Below, piece by piece: positions 17,590-25,629 of a stretch of 39,222 nucleotides of DNA. This DNA comes from JBHPGW01 sp042569785. GTDB lineage: Bacteria > Planctomycetota > Phycisphaerae > Sedimentisphaerales > Anaerobacaceae. Positions within the stretch are counted from its first letter, which is position 1. Every line of letters starts with the position of its first letter. A program made the position numbers and the translations under genes. Under the pieces are notes generated by a model. The model was given only the letters and a program-made list of their open reading frames with translations. It did not search any database and was not told the DNA's origin. The stretch is taken from contig JBHPGW010000023.1 of assembly GCA_042569785.1 (NCBI GenBank), positions 1 to 39,222 on the forward strand. The letters are read 5' to 3'.

Positions 17590-17640
17590 ATGGCACAGGA
17601 ACAAAAACACCGTTCAAGATGTTTAGAGCGGGAAAAATAA
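17590..17640 (+). other. Short leader reading frame / displaced 5' end
   Basis: ATG 17590 has the only good ribosome binding site here (GAAAGGA, 17575-17581) and encodes 16 residues, MAQEQKHRSRCLEREK, then stops. It overlaps the start of the following gene in another frame. A one-base slip near 17613 would join MAQEQKHR to the FKMFRAG start of the downstream protein. It is therefore either a frameshifted N-terminus or a coupled leader. Confidence 0.55.
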
Positions 17641-17867
17641 ACATATCGTTATGGCAAAATGAGACAGAACATGAAGGCCGTACTTTTACTCAGTACACTC
17701 TCAAGTTTCAAAAGCGTTACCACGATAAACAAACGGGTGAATGGAAAACGACAGAATATCTCTACCAGCAGGATTTGCCAAATTTGATTGTTTATGCTCA
17801 AAAGGCATTTGAATTTATCTCACTTACAGAGGTAAACAACGATGATGGTGAGAAATTACTTATCTGA
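17619..17867 (+). CDS. Small conserved protein of FRAG...W type, 5' frame disrupted
   Basis: An 82-residue protein beginning MFRAGKINISLWQNE and continuing with a beta-strand-rich core (LKFQKRYHDKQTGEWKTT, then a terminal helix IVYAQKAFEFI). It resembles a small family of unknown function that I recall from plasmid- and island-borne loci. A single-stranded nucleic-acid binding fold is possible but not shown. ATG 17619 has no ribosome binding site of its own; the good one is upstream of ATG 17590 in another frame. The gene lies 73 bp after dcd in the same direction. Confidence 0.6.
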   Translation: MFRAGKINISLWQNETEHEGRTFTQYTLKFQKRYHDKQTGEWKTTEYLYQQDLPNLIVYAQKAFEFISLTEVNNDDGEKLLI

Positions 17868-17938
17868 GATCACTTGGCTCCATGAACCACCTTTAGACTT
17901 CTCAGGCTGGATCAATTATAAATGTTTTTGATGCTGTA

Positions 17939-18586
17939 TTAGTTTGGTCGCGTTTTTTTGTGATTCTGATAATCTTCCGCACAGGCATAAATATTGCAAA
18001 GTCTACCATCAGCATAGACCTGTTTGATTCGTTCCCATTGTTTCTGTCGTTCTTCAAGCTTTGCGACTTGCTCTTCAAAGATTGGTTTATACGTATTTTT
18101 TACTCTTTCACCACAGTTGCTAACAATATACAGTCCTACAGGTAGTTTCATCAAAAATTTTTTTGTAAGTTTCTGGCAGTCCATGAGACCTGCTCCTTGA
18201 AGTTTCTGGCTATCGTTTCCTTTCTCGTTTCGGTGATGAGGCATAAAGTTATTTCGCAATTTTTTCAAGTTTGGATGGATTGAACCAGGATGAACACAAT
18301 CAGGGTCAACGCTAACAGGTAGTTGTTCAAACATGGTTGAATGAGATTTCTCAAAGTTCCTAATGGCATTATCAAGAGCAATAAAGCGTGCTTTAGATGT
18401 GTCGGCGAGTTCTTGCATTGAGAGGTGCTCTGAACATTCGTAGCAAAGTTCATGGAGACTTTTCTGCATTGCCAAATCTTTCATACAGCTGTCACAGATA
18501 AATAATCGAGTATGCAACCAATCATCAGTGGCATGGAACATTAGGCCGGATGGCTTTTCACACTTGCATATTCCGCAAATAGACAT
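17939..18586 (-). CDS. Zinc-binding protein of unknown function
   Basis: A 215-residue minus-strand protein, one of two genes in the window in that orientation. The N-terminus carries cysteine pairs C4-x2-C7, C31-x2-C34 and C48-x2-C51, consistent with one or two zinc sites of treble-clef or ribbon type. The rest is basic and helical (LEERQKQWERIKQVYADG). ATG at 18586 has a strong AGGAGGA ribosome binding site and a TTGCTA-16-TATAAT promoter upstream. It is transcribed toward the dcd operon, so the 71-bp gap at 17868-17938 lies between converging genes. No family recognised. Confidence 0.75.
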   Translation of the reverse strand: MSICGICKCEKPSGLMFHATDDWLHTRLFICDSCMKDLAMQKSLHELCYECSEHLSMQELADTSKARFIALDNAIRNFEKSHSTMFEQLPVSVDPDCVHPGSIHPNLKKLRNNFMPHHRNEKGNDSQKLQGAGLMDCQKLTKKFLMKLPVGLYIVSNCGERVKNTYKPIFEEQVAKLEERQKQWERIKQVYADGRLCNIYACAEDYQNHKKTRPN

Positions 18587-18675
18587 AATTTATCCTCCTG
18601 ATCAAAGATTTTTTAACTCATGTTAACAAACTGCCCATTTTTTATGATAAAGATGAAATCTAATTACCAACCCTT

Positions 18676-18703
18676 ATTATACTTTTTTTCATTGTCTTAG
18701 CAA
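18676..18703 (-). promoter_or_regulatory. Promoter of the minus-strand zinc protein
   Basis: Read on the minus strand, TTGCTA (18703-18698) is followed after 16 bases by TATAAT (18681-18676). This lies about 90 bases upstream of the start codon at 18586. Confidence 0.55.
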
Positions 18704-18731
18704 GCTTCGGATATTCTGTAGTATGCTTGCT
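18699..18731. repeat. Inverted repeat over the -35 of the minus-strand promoter
   Basis: AGCAAGC (18699-18705) and GCTTGCT (18725-18731) are perfect 7-bp inverted arms, 19 bases apart. They overlap the -35 element of the minus-strand promoter, suiting an operator in the divergent control region between the zinc protein and the XPB gene. Confidence 0.35.
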
Positions 18732-18767
18732 CTTTGTGCTACTTAAAATCACCAGTTTGTTAAAAAA

Positions 18768-18861
18768 TGCTTGAAATGCGGCCAAGCTTGTCCGCTTTGA
18801 ATCAGGCTGCTATGTTTGTAAGAATTGTGGGTATAGCAAAAAGGGCTTTTTGATGTTATGA
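18768..18861 (+). pseudogene. Zinc-ribbon coding relic, left copy
   Basis: Conceptual translation gives CLKCGQACPL in one frame and RFESGCYVCKNCGYSKKG in another, separated by a one-base shift around 18790. Together they form a C-x2-C...C-x2-C-x2-C zinc ribbon like the C-terminal tail of B12-dependent ribonucleotide reductases and similar enzymes. There is no start codon or ribosome binding site and the frame is broken, so it is a decayed 3' gene end. It stops at 18861, just before the XPB gene. A second relic lies at 23689. Confidence 0.5.
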
Positions 18862-18870
18862 TACAGCCCA

Positions 18871-20289
18871 ATGAGCAAAACAGATTCACAAAAACAGGTA
18901 TCTCTGTCATTTGATCGAGGGACACTTTTACTTACAGGTCTGACTCGCAAAGAACTGCCCGATGCTTGCGGTTCATGTGTTTGGAGATGGGATACTCGTG
19001 TCGGGGCTTGGCGGTGCGATGCAATTTATTACGCTGCAATTTGCAAGGTCTTAGTTGAACGATTTGGGACAAACTTTTCTGATGAAGTTATGAAGCCTGC
19101 TGTTGTTTCCTGGCCTAAAGTAGATCTGCCGAAACTAAGGCTGGAACAGACAGAGGCGCTCACAGCATGGAGTCAGGCCGGCTGTTGCGGACAGATAATT
19201 ATGCCGACGGGGACCGGTAAAACAGAGGTGGCGTTTGCAGCAATGGCCCGGACGAAAACAGCGACGCTGGTGGTTGCGCCGGTTCGGGATTTGATGTACC
19301 AGTGGCATCGGCGGATTTTGCGGGCCTTTGATTACGATGCCGGCATCGTCGGCGATGGTCTGTCCAATATAAAGCCAATAACAGTTACAACATATGACAG
19401 TGCATATATTCACATGGCAAAAATGGGGGCTGGTTTCGGGCTGTTGATTTTTGATGAGGAGCATCATCTGCCGGGTAAATGCCGCCGTGAGGCTGCTATT
19501 CTGAGTACCGCAGCAATGAGACTTGGATTGACGGCTACGCCGCAGCGTTCTGACGGTCTGCATAAGGATTTGGATTGGCTTATTGGGCCGGTGGTTTATG
19601 ATATGCCATTTAAGCAGGCTGAAGGCTCAACATTAGCCAATTTTGATATTGTGCGTATTCCGGTGGCATTGAATGACAGTGAACAGGCGACATATGACCA
19701 GTGCAGCCGTGTGATTCGGCACTTTATAAGCTCGCGTCGTAAGGAACAATCGGGTTATAGTTGGCAGGATTTATGTAAAGAATCGGGCAAAGATCCACAG
19801 GCCCGCAATGCGCAGAAAGCTTATTACCTCAAGCAGTCTATCGAAAACCGTGCCGCTGAAAAGCTGCGAGTGCTGGAAGATATTTTCAGGTTACATAAAG
19901 GTCAGCAGATTCTTGTTTTTGCAGGCTCGAATATTATGGCGATTGAAGTATCCAGACGTTTTCTTGTGCCGACAATCCTGTCACATACCCGCAAACGCGA
20001 ACGCCTTGCCGTGCTGGGTGGTTTTGCTAATGGCGAGTTTGAGGTTCTTGTTGCCAATCGTGTTCTGGATGAAGGAGTTGATGTGCCTGAGGCTAAAGTG
20101 GCTGTTGTTATTGGCGGACAAGGCTCAACACGCCAGGCTAAACAAAGGCTTGGCCGGGTCTTGAGAAGAACCGGAAGTGCCAGGGCCACTTTATACGAAG
20201 TAATCTGTGAGAATACCAAAGAAGTTCAACGCAGCCGAAAGAGACGAAAAAGCGATGCTTACGAGCGAACAATCCATCGTAGAGTTTAA
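18871..20289 (+). CDS. XPB-like SF2 DNA helicase
   Basis: A 472-residue helicase of the XPB/Rad25 type. The first ~80 residues (LSFDRGTLLLTG, WRWDTRVGAWR) match the damage-recognition-like N-terminal domain. Then come RLEQTEALTAW, Walker A MPTGTGKTE, LIFDEEHH in place of DEVH, LGLTATPQR (motif III), and the C-terminal motifs NRVLDEGVDVP and QAKQRLGRVLRRTG. XPB pairs with the nuclease Bax1 in archaea and some bacteria for repair; here the Bax1 gene overlaps its 3' end by 35 bp, which supports a complex. ATG 18871 lacks a clear ribosome binding site. Confidence 0.9.
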   Translation: MSKTDSQKQVSLSFDRGTLLLTGLTRKELPDACGSCVWRWDTRVGAWRCDAIYYAAICKVLVERFGTNFSDEVMKPAVVSWPKVDLPKLRLEQTEALTAWSQAGCCGQIIMPTGTGKTEVAFAAMARTKTATLVVAPVRDLMYQWHRRILRAFDYDAGIVGDGLSNIKPITVTTYDSAYIHMAKMGAGFGLLIFDEEHHLPGKCRREAAILSTAAMRLGLTATPQRSDGLHKDLDWLIGPVVYDMPFKQAEGSTLANFDIVRIPVALNDSEQATYDQCSRVIRHFISSRRKEQSGYSWQDLCKESGKDPQARNAQKAYYLKQSIENRAAEKLRVLEDIFRLHKGQQILVFAGSNIMAIEVSRRFLVPTILSHTRKRERLAVLGGFANGEFEVLVANRVLDEGVDVPEAKVAVVIGGQGSTRQAKQRLGRVLRRTGSARATLYEVICENTKEVQRSRKRRKSDAYERTIHRRV

Positions 20290-21472
20290 GGCCGGCCGGG
20301 CCGTTCCCGACCGCCTGAAACAAAGTACGCATCGGCATTATACCGAATATGCCGAGAAGATGCTCTCTGTCTATAGCAACGGTGCCGGCCAACAGCGGCG
20401 CCAGTTGCACCGTCAAGTTGAATCTATTTTCGTAGATGAGCCTGATTGTCCCGTTCGTCGAATTCAAGCATTCTGCAAACTACTGGATGACCAAAGCACT
20501 TTCCTGACTGACCCTGATGGTAAAGCTGCAAAACTTCGGTTGCAGGTTTTCACCGAAGCCGGGCGTTTCCACCCGCTTGTTGAACAGCCGGACCAACTTT
20601 TTGAACATGATGAAAAAAAGATAAAGCAGGAGCTTTCAAACAAGCTCAGCCAGCCATGGGACCAGATTGAACAGAGTCTGTACTCAGACGTGATAGCTTA
20701 TCAGCGACTTCAAACATTTGAGGGATATCCCAATGCTTCAGTTTTGTTGTCACGATATAATGTCGCTCAGCTTCAAGCCTGTCTTTACAGGGCTGAGAAT
20801 ATGATAGTATCAGCAACAGATGATTTCAAAACCATACTTCGTTACGCCAAGTTAGCTCACCTATTGCACGACATAGTACGTTCAGGTTCTTCGAAATACC
20901 GGATTACGTTTTCCGGGCCGGCTTCAGTTTTGCATGAAACTCGGCGATACGGCGTAAATTTTGCAAGGTTTCTACCGGCATTACTGGCCTGCAAAGGCTG
21001 GGAAATGACAGCGTTGGTTAAAACTCCCTGGAACCGGCCTGCAAAACTTGTTATTTCCGACGAAGACAGTTTCACCAGTCATTTGCCTTCACCGGATGAG
21101 TTCGACTCAACTCTGGAAGAATCCTTTGCTAAGAAATTCGGCTCGCAGCGTAACGGCTGGCAGTTGATTCGTGAAGGTGAAATACTCCATGACCACCAGA
21201 AAACTTTTGTTCCAGATTTTACTTTTCGCCATAAAGAGGGTGCCGAGGTACTTCTGGAAATCGTCGGTTTTTGGACACCGGAATATTTGGCACACCGCCG
21301 AGAAACATTGCAGCAATTTCGGCATCACAGAATCCTAATTGCGGTACCGGAAAAATCTCTGCGAGAAGGAGCAAACATTGGCGAAAATGTGCTGGTTTAT
21401 AAAACAGCATTGAAACTGACGCCTTTAATGGAAATTCTTGAGAGAATCCGAACCGAAAACAAAAACTGTTAA
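20255..21472 (+). CDS. Bax1-like nuclease (DUF790), XPB partner
   Basis: A 405-residue DUF790 protein. ATG 20255 is chosen because MLTSEQSIVEFKAGRAVP matches the usual start of this family; a GTG at 20207 is in frame but would add a non-conserved stretch. The C-terminal nuclease domain shows VPDFTFRHKEGAEVLLEIVG then FWTPEYL, the PD...ExV arrangement of Bax1. In archaea Bax1 makes structure-specific incisions beside an XPB-opened bubble. The overlapping gene order supports the same pairing here. Likely cytoplasmic and repair-related, although a defence use is conceivable in this neighbourhood. Confidence 0.88.
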   Translation: MLTSEQSIVEFKAGRAVPDRLKQSTHRHYTEYAEKMLSVYSNGAGQQRRQLHRQVESIFVDEPDCPVRRIQAFCKLLDDQSTFLTDPDGKAAKLRLQVFTEAGRFHPLVEQPDQLFEHDEKKIKQELSNKLSQPWDQIEQSLYSDVIAYQRLQTFEGYPNASVLLSRYNVAQLQACLYRAENMIVSATDDFKTILRYAKLAHLLHDIVRSGSSKYRITFSGPASVLHETRRYGVNFARFLPALLACKGWEMTALVKTPWNRPAKLVISDEDSFTSHLPSPDEFDSTLEESFAKKFGSQRNGWQLIREGEILHDHQKTFVPDFTFRHKEGAEVLLEIVGFWTPEYLAHRRETLQQFRHHRILIAVPEKSLREGANIGENVLVYKTALKLTPLMEILERIRTENKNC

Positions 21473-21498
21473 AAATAATCTTCGAGAGTATATTGTCT

Positions 21499-23670
21499 AT
21501 GATGGAAAATATTCAAAAGGCATTGACTAAATATTGGGGCTATGATGGTTTCCTGCCGTTGCAGAAGCAGGCTATGGAGTGTATCAGTCGCGGCACCGAT
21601 TCAATTGTGGTTCTGCCAACCGGTGGCGGTAAATCTCTTTGTTTCCAAGCACCGGCTGTAACTATGCCAGGACTTGCTGTTGTGGTATCGCCACTTATAT
21701 CTTTGATGAAAGATCAGGTTGACGCATTGACCGAATGCGGTGTTTCAGCAATGCGGATTGACAGTTCCATGTCCGCAAGTGAAAGGGATAGTGTTATTGC
21801 CCGGATTAATGAGCAGTCGCTGAAACTGCTGTATCTGTCTCCTGAGCGGCTATTGTCTGACGGCTTCGTCGATTTCCTCAAAAAATCGAAGTTGTCCTTT
21901 ATCGCTATTGACGAAGCCCACTGCGTCAGTATGTGGGGACATGATTTTCGGCCTGAGTATCGTCAACTGGGTTCATTAAAGCAGATTTTCCCTGACGTTA
22001 CCATTGCTGCTTACACAGCTACCGCTACTGAACAGGTTCGTAATGACATTGCTCAGCAGTTGCAACTCAAAAACCCTCAAATGCTAATCGGCTCATTCGA
22101 CAGGCCAAATCTGGTTTATAAAGTTCGGCCAAGAAAAACGATAGCAAAACAGGTCTGCGATGTACTTGACCGGTACAAAGGCGAATCCGGTATTATCTAC
22201 TGCATCCGACGTAAAGATGTCGATTCCATGTGCGATCAACTGGCCGCTAAAGGTTACAGTGTTGCACCATACCATGCCGGCATGACAGATGAAGACCGAA
22301 AGAAGAATCAGGAACAATTCACCAATGAAAAAGTTGACACCATTGTAGCTACAGTTGCTTTTGGTATGGGCATAGACAAGTCGAATGTACGATACGTGAT
22401 TCACACCGGTATGCCCAAATCTCTTGAACATTATCAACAGGAAAGCGGCAGGGCTGGTCGTGACGGTCTCGAAGCTGAATGCTGCCTGTTTTATTCAGGC
22501 GGTGACTACGGCATCTGGAAAAGCTTAATGAGGGACATGCCCGCAGAGGCCCAGAAGATTGCCATGATCAAACTCAGTGGAATATACAGTTATTGCACCG
22601 GCGGAGTATGCAGGCACAAAGCGATCCTTCGATATTTTGGTCAGGACCTCAACAAAGATGACTGTGGAGCTTGCGACATGTGCCTGGGCGAGTTGGACTA
22701 CATAGACGATGCATTAGTAACCGCTCAGAAAATTCTATCGTGCATAGCTCGTCTTGACCAGCGATTTGGCGGCGGTTATACCGCTTTGGTATTGGCCGGC
22801 TCAGAAGATAAGCGAATAATAGAAAACAACCATGACAAGCTGAGTACCTATGGCTTACTAAGCGACTACTCAAAACACATCGTACATGACTGGATTGAAC
22901 AGCTTACAGGACAGGACTACCTCGAAAAAGCCGGTGAATACAATGTGTTGAACATAACAGAAAAAGGATGGAGTGTCTTAAAAGGTGAAGAAACACCTCG
23001 GCTGCTAAAACCAGTGGAGAGGAAAGTCAAAACATCCAAGGTCGTTACGGATTCTTGGGGAGGTGTTGATAAGGGATTGTTTGAAGCTCTGCGAAAATTG
23101 CGATCAACTATTGCCAGCAAAAAGAAAGTGCCTGCTTATGTAGTTTTTGGCGATGCGGCATTGAGAGATATGGCCAGACGAAGACCATCCACACTTGATG
23201 GTTTCCTTGAAGTCAAAGGTGTAGGTGAGGCAAAATGCGAGCAATATGGCGAAGTTGTCCTTGCAGCCATTAAAAATTACTGTCAGGCAAATTCATTGGA
23301 GATGGATGTTGGAGTAACTTCAGAAACAACTGCTTTCGAATCACCAACAAGTAAGCCCAAAAAACGTCCGAAGCTGAGCCAAGCAAAACAGCTTGCCTTT
23401 GATCTGTTCGAGCAACAGCTTTCCATAGAAGAAGTGGGAAAATCTGTTGAACGGGCAGAATCAACCACAACCCAATACCTGGTTGAGTATATCAAGCGAG
23501 AGAAGATCAACAACCCGTGTCCCTGGGTAGATGAGCAGACGTTTGGTCGTATTATTGATGCTGCCGAGCAGGTTGGCAGAGGTCATATGAAGCCCATCTT
23601 CGATTTTCTAAACGGCGAAATAGACTACAACCAGATACGAATCAGTATTGCGTGTCTTCGCAACAAATAG
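21499..23670 (+). CDS. recQ: RecQ-family ATP-dependent DNA helicase
   Basis: A 723-residue 3'-5' helicase. Seen in order: FLPLQKQAME, Walker A LPTGGGKSLCFQ, IDEAHCVSMWGHDFRPEY, AYTATATEQVR, VAFGMGIDKSNVRYVIH, QQESGRAGRDG, the zinc-binding domain (CRHKAILRYFG and CGACDMC), a winged-helix RQC region, and an HRDC domain around VFGDAALRDMARRRPSTLDG. The last ~120 residues carry an extra helical tail (LAFDLFEQQLSIEEVGKS) with an HTH-like look, found in some RecQ proteins. ATG 21499 or 21502 are both possible, with weak sites. It lies 26 bp after the Bax1 gene. Confidence 0.93.
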   Translation: MMENIQKALTKYWGYDGFLPLQKQAMECISRGTDSIVVLPTGGGKSLCFQAPAVTMPGLAVVVSPLISLMKDQVDALTECGVSAMRIDSSMSASERDSVIARINEQSLKLLYLSPERLLSDGFVDFLKKSKLSFIAIDEAHCVSMWGHDFRPEYRQLGSLKQIFPDVTIAAYTATATEQVRNDIAQQLQLKNPQMLIGSFDRPNLVYKVRPRKTIAKQVCDVLDRYKGESGIIYCIRRKDVDSMCDQLAAKGYSVAPYHAGMTDEDRKKNQEQFTNEKVDTIVATVAFGMGIDKSNVRYVIHTGMPKSLEHYQQESGRAGRDGLEAECCLFYSGGDYGIWKSLMRDMPAEAQKIAMIKLSGIYSYCTGGVCRHKAILRYFGQDLNKDDCGACDMCLGELDYIDDALVTAQKILSCIARLDQRFGGGYTALVLAGSEDKRIIENNHDKLSTYGLLSDYSKHIVHDWIEQLTGQDYLEKAGEYNVLNITEKGWSVLKGEETPRLLKPVERKVKTSKVVTDSWGGVDKGLFEALRKLRSTIASKKKVPAYVVFGDAALRDMARRRPSTLDGFLEVKGVGEAKCEQYGEVVLAAIKNYCQANSLEMDVGVTSETTAFESPTSKPKKRPKLSQAKQLAFDLFEQQLSIEEVGKSVERAESTTTQYLVEYIKREKINNPCPWVDEQTFGRIIDAAEQVGRGHMKPIFDFLNGEIDYNQIRISIACLRNK

Positions 23671-23688
23671 TTTATCTCTCAGGTTCTA

Positions 23689-23754
23689 CGCTTCAAATCA
23701 GGCTTTTATGTTTGCAAAAACTGCGTTTTTAGCATCCGGGGTGAGGATATTTGA
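23689..23754 (+). pseudogene. Zinc-ribbon coding relic, right copy
   Basis: The frame reads RFKSGFYVCKNCVFSIRGEDI then stops, matching RFESGCYVCKNCGYSKKG of the relic at 18768 at both protein and DNA level, with some cysteines lost. It begins 18 bp after recQ ends. No start or ribosome binding site, so it is not a gene. Confidence 0.45.
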
Positions 23755-23763
23755 ACATATATT

Positions 23764-23847
23764 CCAGAAACTGTCATTTTCCGGCGGTTTTATTAATATT
23801 GTTTGCAAGATTTGCCGATATATTGTATAATTACCAGAAACTGTCAT
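23764..23847. repeat. Direct repeats around the AbiE promoter
   Basis: The 14-mer CCAGAAACTGTCAT occurs identically at 23764-23777 and 23834-23847, 70 bp apart. One copy is upstream of the -35 and one immediately downstream of the -10 of the toxin-antitoxin promoter. The second copy overlaps the palindrome ACTGTCA-N5-TGACAGT (23840-23858). AbiEi antitoxins are known to repress their own promoter by binding repeats, so these are likely operators. Confidence 0.65.
23803..23831 (+). promoter_or_regulatory. Promoter of the AbiE toxin-antitoxin operon
   Basis: TTGCAA (23803-23808), 17-bp spacer, TATAAT (23826-23831). This is a near-consensus sigma70 promoter about 50 bp upstream of the AbiEi start at 23883, flanked by the 14-bp direct repeats. 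Confidence 0.7.
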
Positions 23848-23882
23848 ATTTTGACAGTACAGCAATATGATTTGGTGCAGAT

Positions 23883-24521
23883 ATGAACAAATTAACTGAA
23901 AAAGTCTTTGAGTGTGCCCCTTATGGCGACTTTACAAGCCAGGATGTAGCCACTCTATTTCCCGGCAGCGAGGATCGAAGATATGGCCTTGTCAAACGGG
24001 CTATCGCCGGTGGTGAAATCATCCACATTTGCAGAGGATTGTATTGCCTTGCCCCAAAATACCAGAAGAAAAGCGTAAACCTCTATGCCCTGGCTCAGCA
24101 TGTCTATGGGCCATCATACATCAGCCTGGAATCGGCCCTTAGTTGGCATGGTTGGATTCCTGAAGCCGTATACACGCTAACGAGTGTATCTCTCAGAAAG
24201 TCCAAAGAGTTCAACACCTCTTTGGGAGTATTCAGTTACGTTCGTGTTCCCCAAGAGGTTTTTTACACTGGTGTTGAAAGATTGACAGACGAGGATGAGA
24301 ATATTTTCTTAATGGCAACACCAATTAAAGCTTTAGCAGACTATGTGTATGTTCATAAAAGAGACTGGAGTGGCTTGAAACCAGCCACTGAAAGCTTACG
24401 CATCGAGCTAGAAGAATTCGAATCAGTTACTTTGGACGATATCGAATTGTTAATTGATAATTACACAAGTCGACGAGTTCAAAAGTTTATCAAAGGATTG
24501 AAAAAGGACTTAAAGCTATGA
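23883..24521 (+). CDS. abiEi: AbiEi-type antitoxin and transcriptional repressor
   Basis: A 212-residue protein of the type IV toxin-antitoxin antitoxin family. The N-terminal ~75 residues form the winged-helix DNA-binding part (GDFTSQDVATLFPG ... ICRGLYCLAP). The C-terminal domain begins YGPSYISLESALSWHGWIPE, the signature of AbiEi. It neutralises the nucleotidyltransferase toxin without stable binding and represses its own promoter. Here the promoter carries suitable repeats. Its stop overlaps the toxin ATG (ATGA), giving coupled translation. Confidence 0.88.
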   Translation: MNKLTEKVFECAPYGDFTSQDVATLFPGSEDRRYGLVKRAIAGGEIIHICRGLYCLAPKYQKKSVNLYALAQHVYGPSYISLESALSWHGWIPEAVYTLTSVSLRKSKEFNTSLGVFSYVRVPQEVFYTGVERLTDEDENIFLMATPIKALADYVYVHKRDWSGLKPATESLRIELEEFESVTLDDIELLIDNYTSRRVQKFIKGLKKDLKL

Positions 24522-25378
24522 GCACCAAAATTATTCAGGACAGACTGGATTCATACCAGTGCAAGACCGCCCTTGAAGAGGAACAAGCCCTTCGAGAAAT
24601 TACGCAGGAAGTTGCTCTTGCTGCACTTGCCAGAACTGATTTTTTCAAGTTTGCCGCATTTCAAGGCGGGACGTGCCTTCGTATTTTCTACGGCATTAAC
24701 CGCTTTTCAGAAGACTTTGATTTCCTACTCAAAGAACCTGAACAAGATTTTAACCTGGACATTTATCTAAAAAGCCTGTCGGACGAACTGGATGCTTATG
24801 GATATAAACTGGAAACAATGGACCGCTCAAAAGCTGATTCGGTTGTAAAGAAAGCTTTTATTAAAGATGATTCTATCGGCAGGATTTTACAGTTAAACCA
24901 CCTCAGAGCAGACAGGTCAATGCGTAAAATCAGGATCAAGCTGGAAATCGACACCAATCCCCCCGAAGGAAGCGATTATGAAATCAAGTATCTGGACTTT
25001 CCATTTGTCAGTTCAGTCACAATCCAGGATTTACCAAGCCTATTCGCCGGCAAAATTCACGCTTTGCTGTGCAGGGAATATACAAAGGGACGCGATTGGT
25101 ATGATTTTATCTGGTACACAGGACGGGGTGTAGATATCGACTTTCAATTCCTTACTTCCGCCCTCAAGCAACAAGGGCCGTGGCAAGGACAGGAATTGAA
25201 AGTCGATAAAGAATGGAGCATCAAAACACTGCATGATAAGATTTGCTCTTTGGACTGGCAGGAGGCCAAGGACGACATCAGGCGATTTGTCAGACAGAAT
25301 GAATTAGCCTCCCTCGAACTATGGGGTAAAGAGCTGTTTCTTGACCGTTTGGATAAGTACGCTTCAAAAGTAAAATAG
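24518..25378 (+). CDS. abiEii: AbiEii-type nucleotidyltransferase toxin
   Basis: A 286-residue nucleotidyltransferase-like protein. FQGGTCLRIFYG followed by FSEDFDFLL is the GG...DxD active-site motif of the AbiEii/AbiGii toxin family. SLFAGKIHALLCREYTKGRD then WYDFIWY is its conserved second half. Family members add nucleotides to tRNA acceptor ends or otherwise block growth, giving abortive infection. The active-site acids appear intact. It follows the antitoxin with a 4-bp overlap and is followed by an intrinsic terminator, so the pair forms a self-contained unit. Confidence 0.9.
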   Translation: MSTKIIQDRLDSYQCKTALEEEQALREITQEVALAALARTDFFKFAAFQGGTCLRIFYGINRFSEDFDFLLKEPEQDFNLDIYLKSLSDELDAYGYKLETMDRSKADSVVKKAFIKDDSIGRILQLNHLRADRSMRKIRIKLEIDTNPPEGSDYEIKYLDFPFVSSVTIQDLPSLFAGKIHALLCREYTKGRDWYDFIWYTGRGVDIDFQFLTSALKQQGPWQGQELKVDKEWSIKTLHDKICSLDWQEAKDDIRRFVRQNELASLELWGKELFLDRLDKYASKVK

Positions 25379-25418
25379 AAAACTCCCATTGTATTGCAAG
25401 CATATATACAACCTCTAT

Positions 25419-25449
25419 GAGCAACGGATTTAATGTCCGTTGCTCTTTT
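25419..25449 (+). terminator. Intrinsic terminator after AbiEii
   Basis: Perfect 10-bp stem GAGCAACGGA (25419-25428) with TCCGTTGCTC (25436-25445), 7-base loop, followed by TTTT. It ends the toxin-antitoxin transcript. Confidence 0.85.
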
Positions 25450-25512
25450 AAGCCTCATTATTGAGCCAAAAATCGAGGCTTAATTCTGACACTTTACTGC
25501 CGTCAACAACCT

Positions 25513-25586
25513 TCGGATTCAATTATCCGATAACCTTTTCAGTTCAGATTCAAGCCAAATCAATAGCATCGGATTGAACATCCGAT
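25513..25586. repeat. Two further small hairpins of similar sequence
   Basis: TCGGAT-N6-ATCCGA (25513-25530) and ATCGGAT-N5-ATCCGAT (25568-25586) share the core (C)GGATTxAA...TCCG with the terminator hairpin at 25419. The 251-bp gap 25379-25629 holds these hairpins and no gene that I can see. Confidence 0.5.
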
Positions 25587-25629
25587 GGTCTCTCAAATCC
25601 GGTTTTCAGGCTAAAAATGCAGGTCAGTG

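Noticed and set aside
18587..18870. Functional small RNA or zinc-ribbon gene in the gap before XPB
   Set aside because: The coding relic is frameshifted and lacks a start. The rest is explained by the divergent promoter region.
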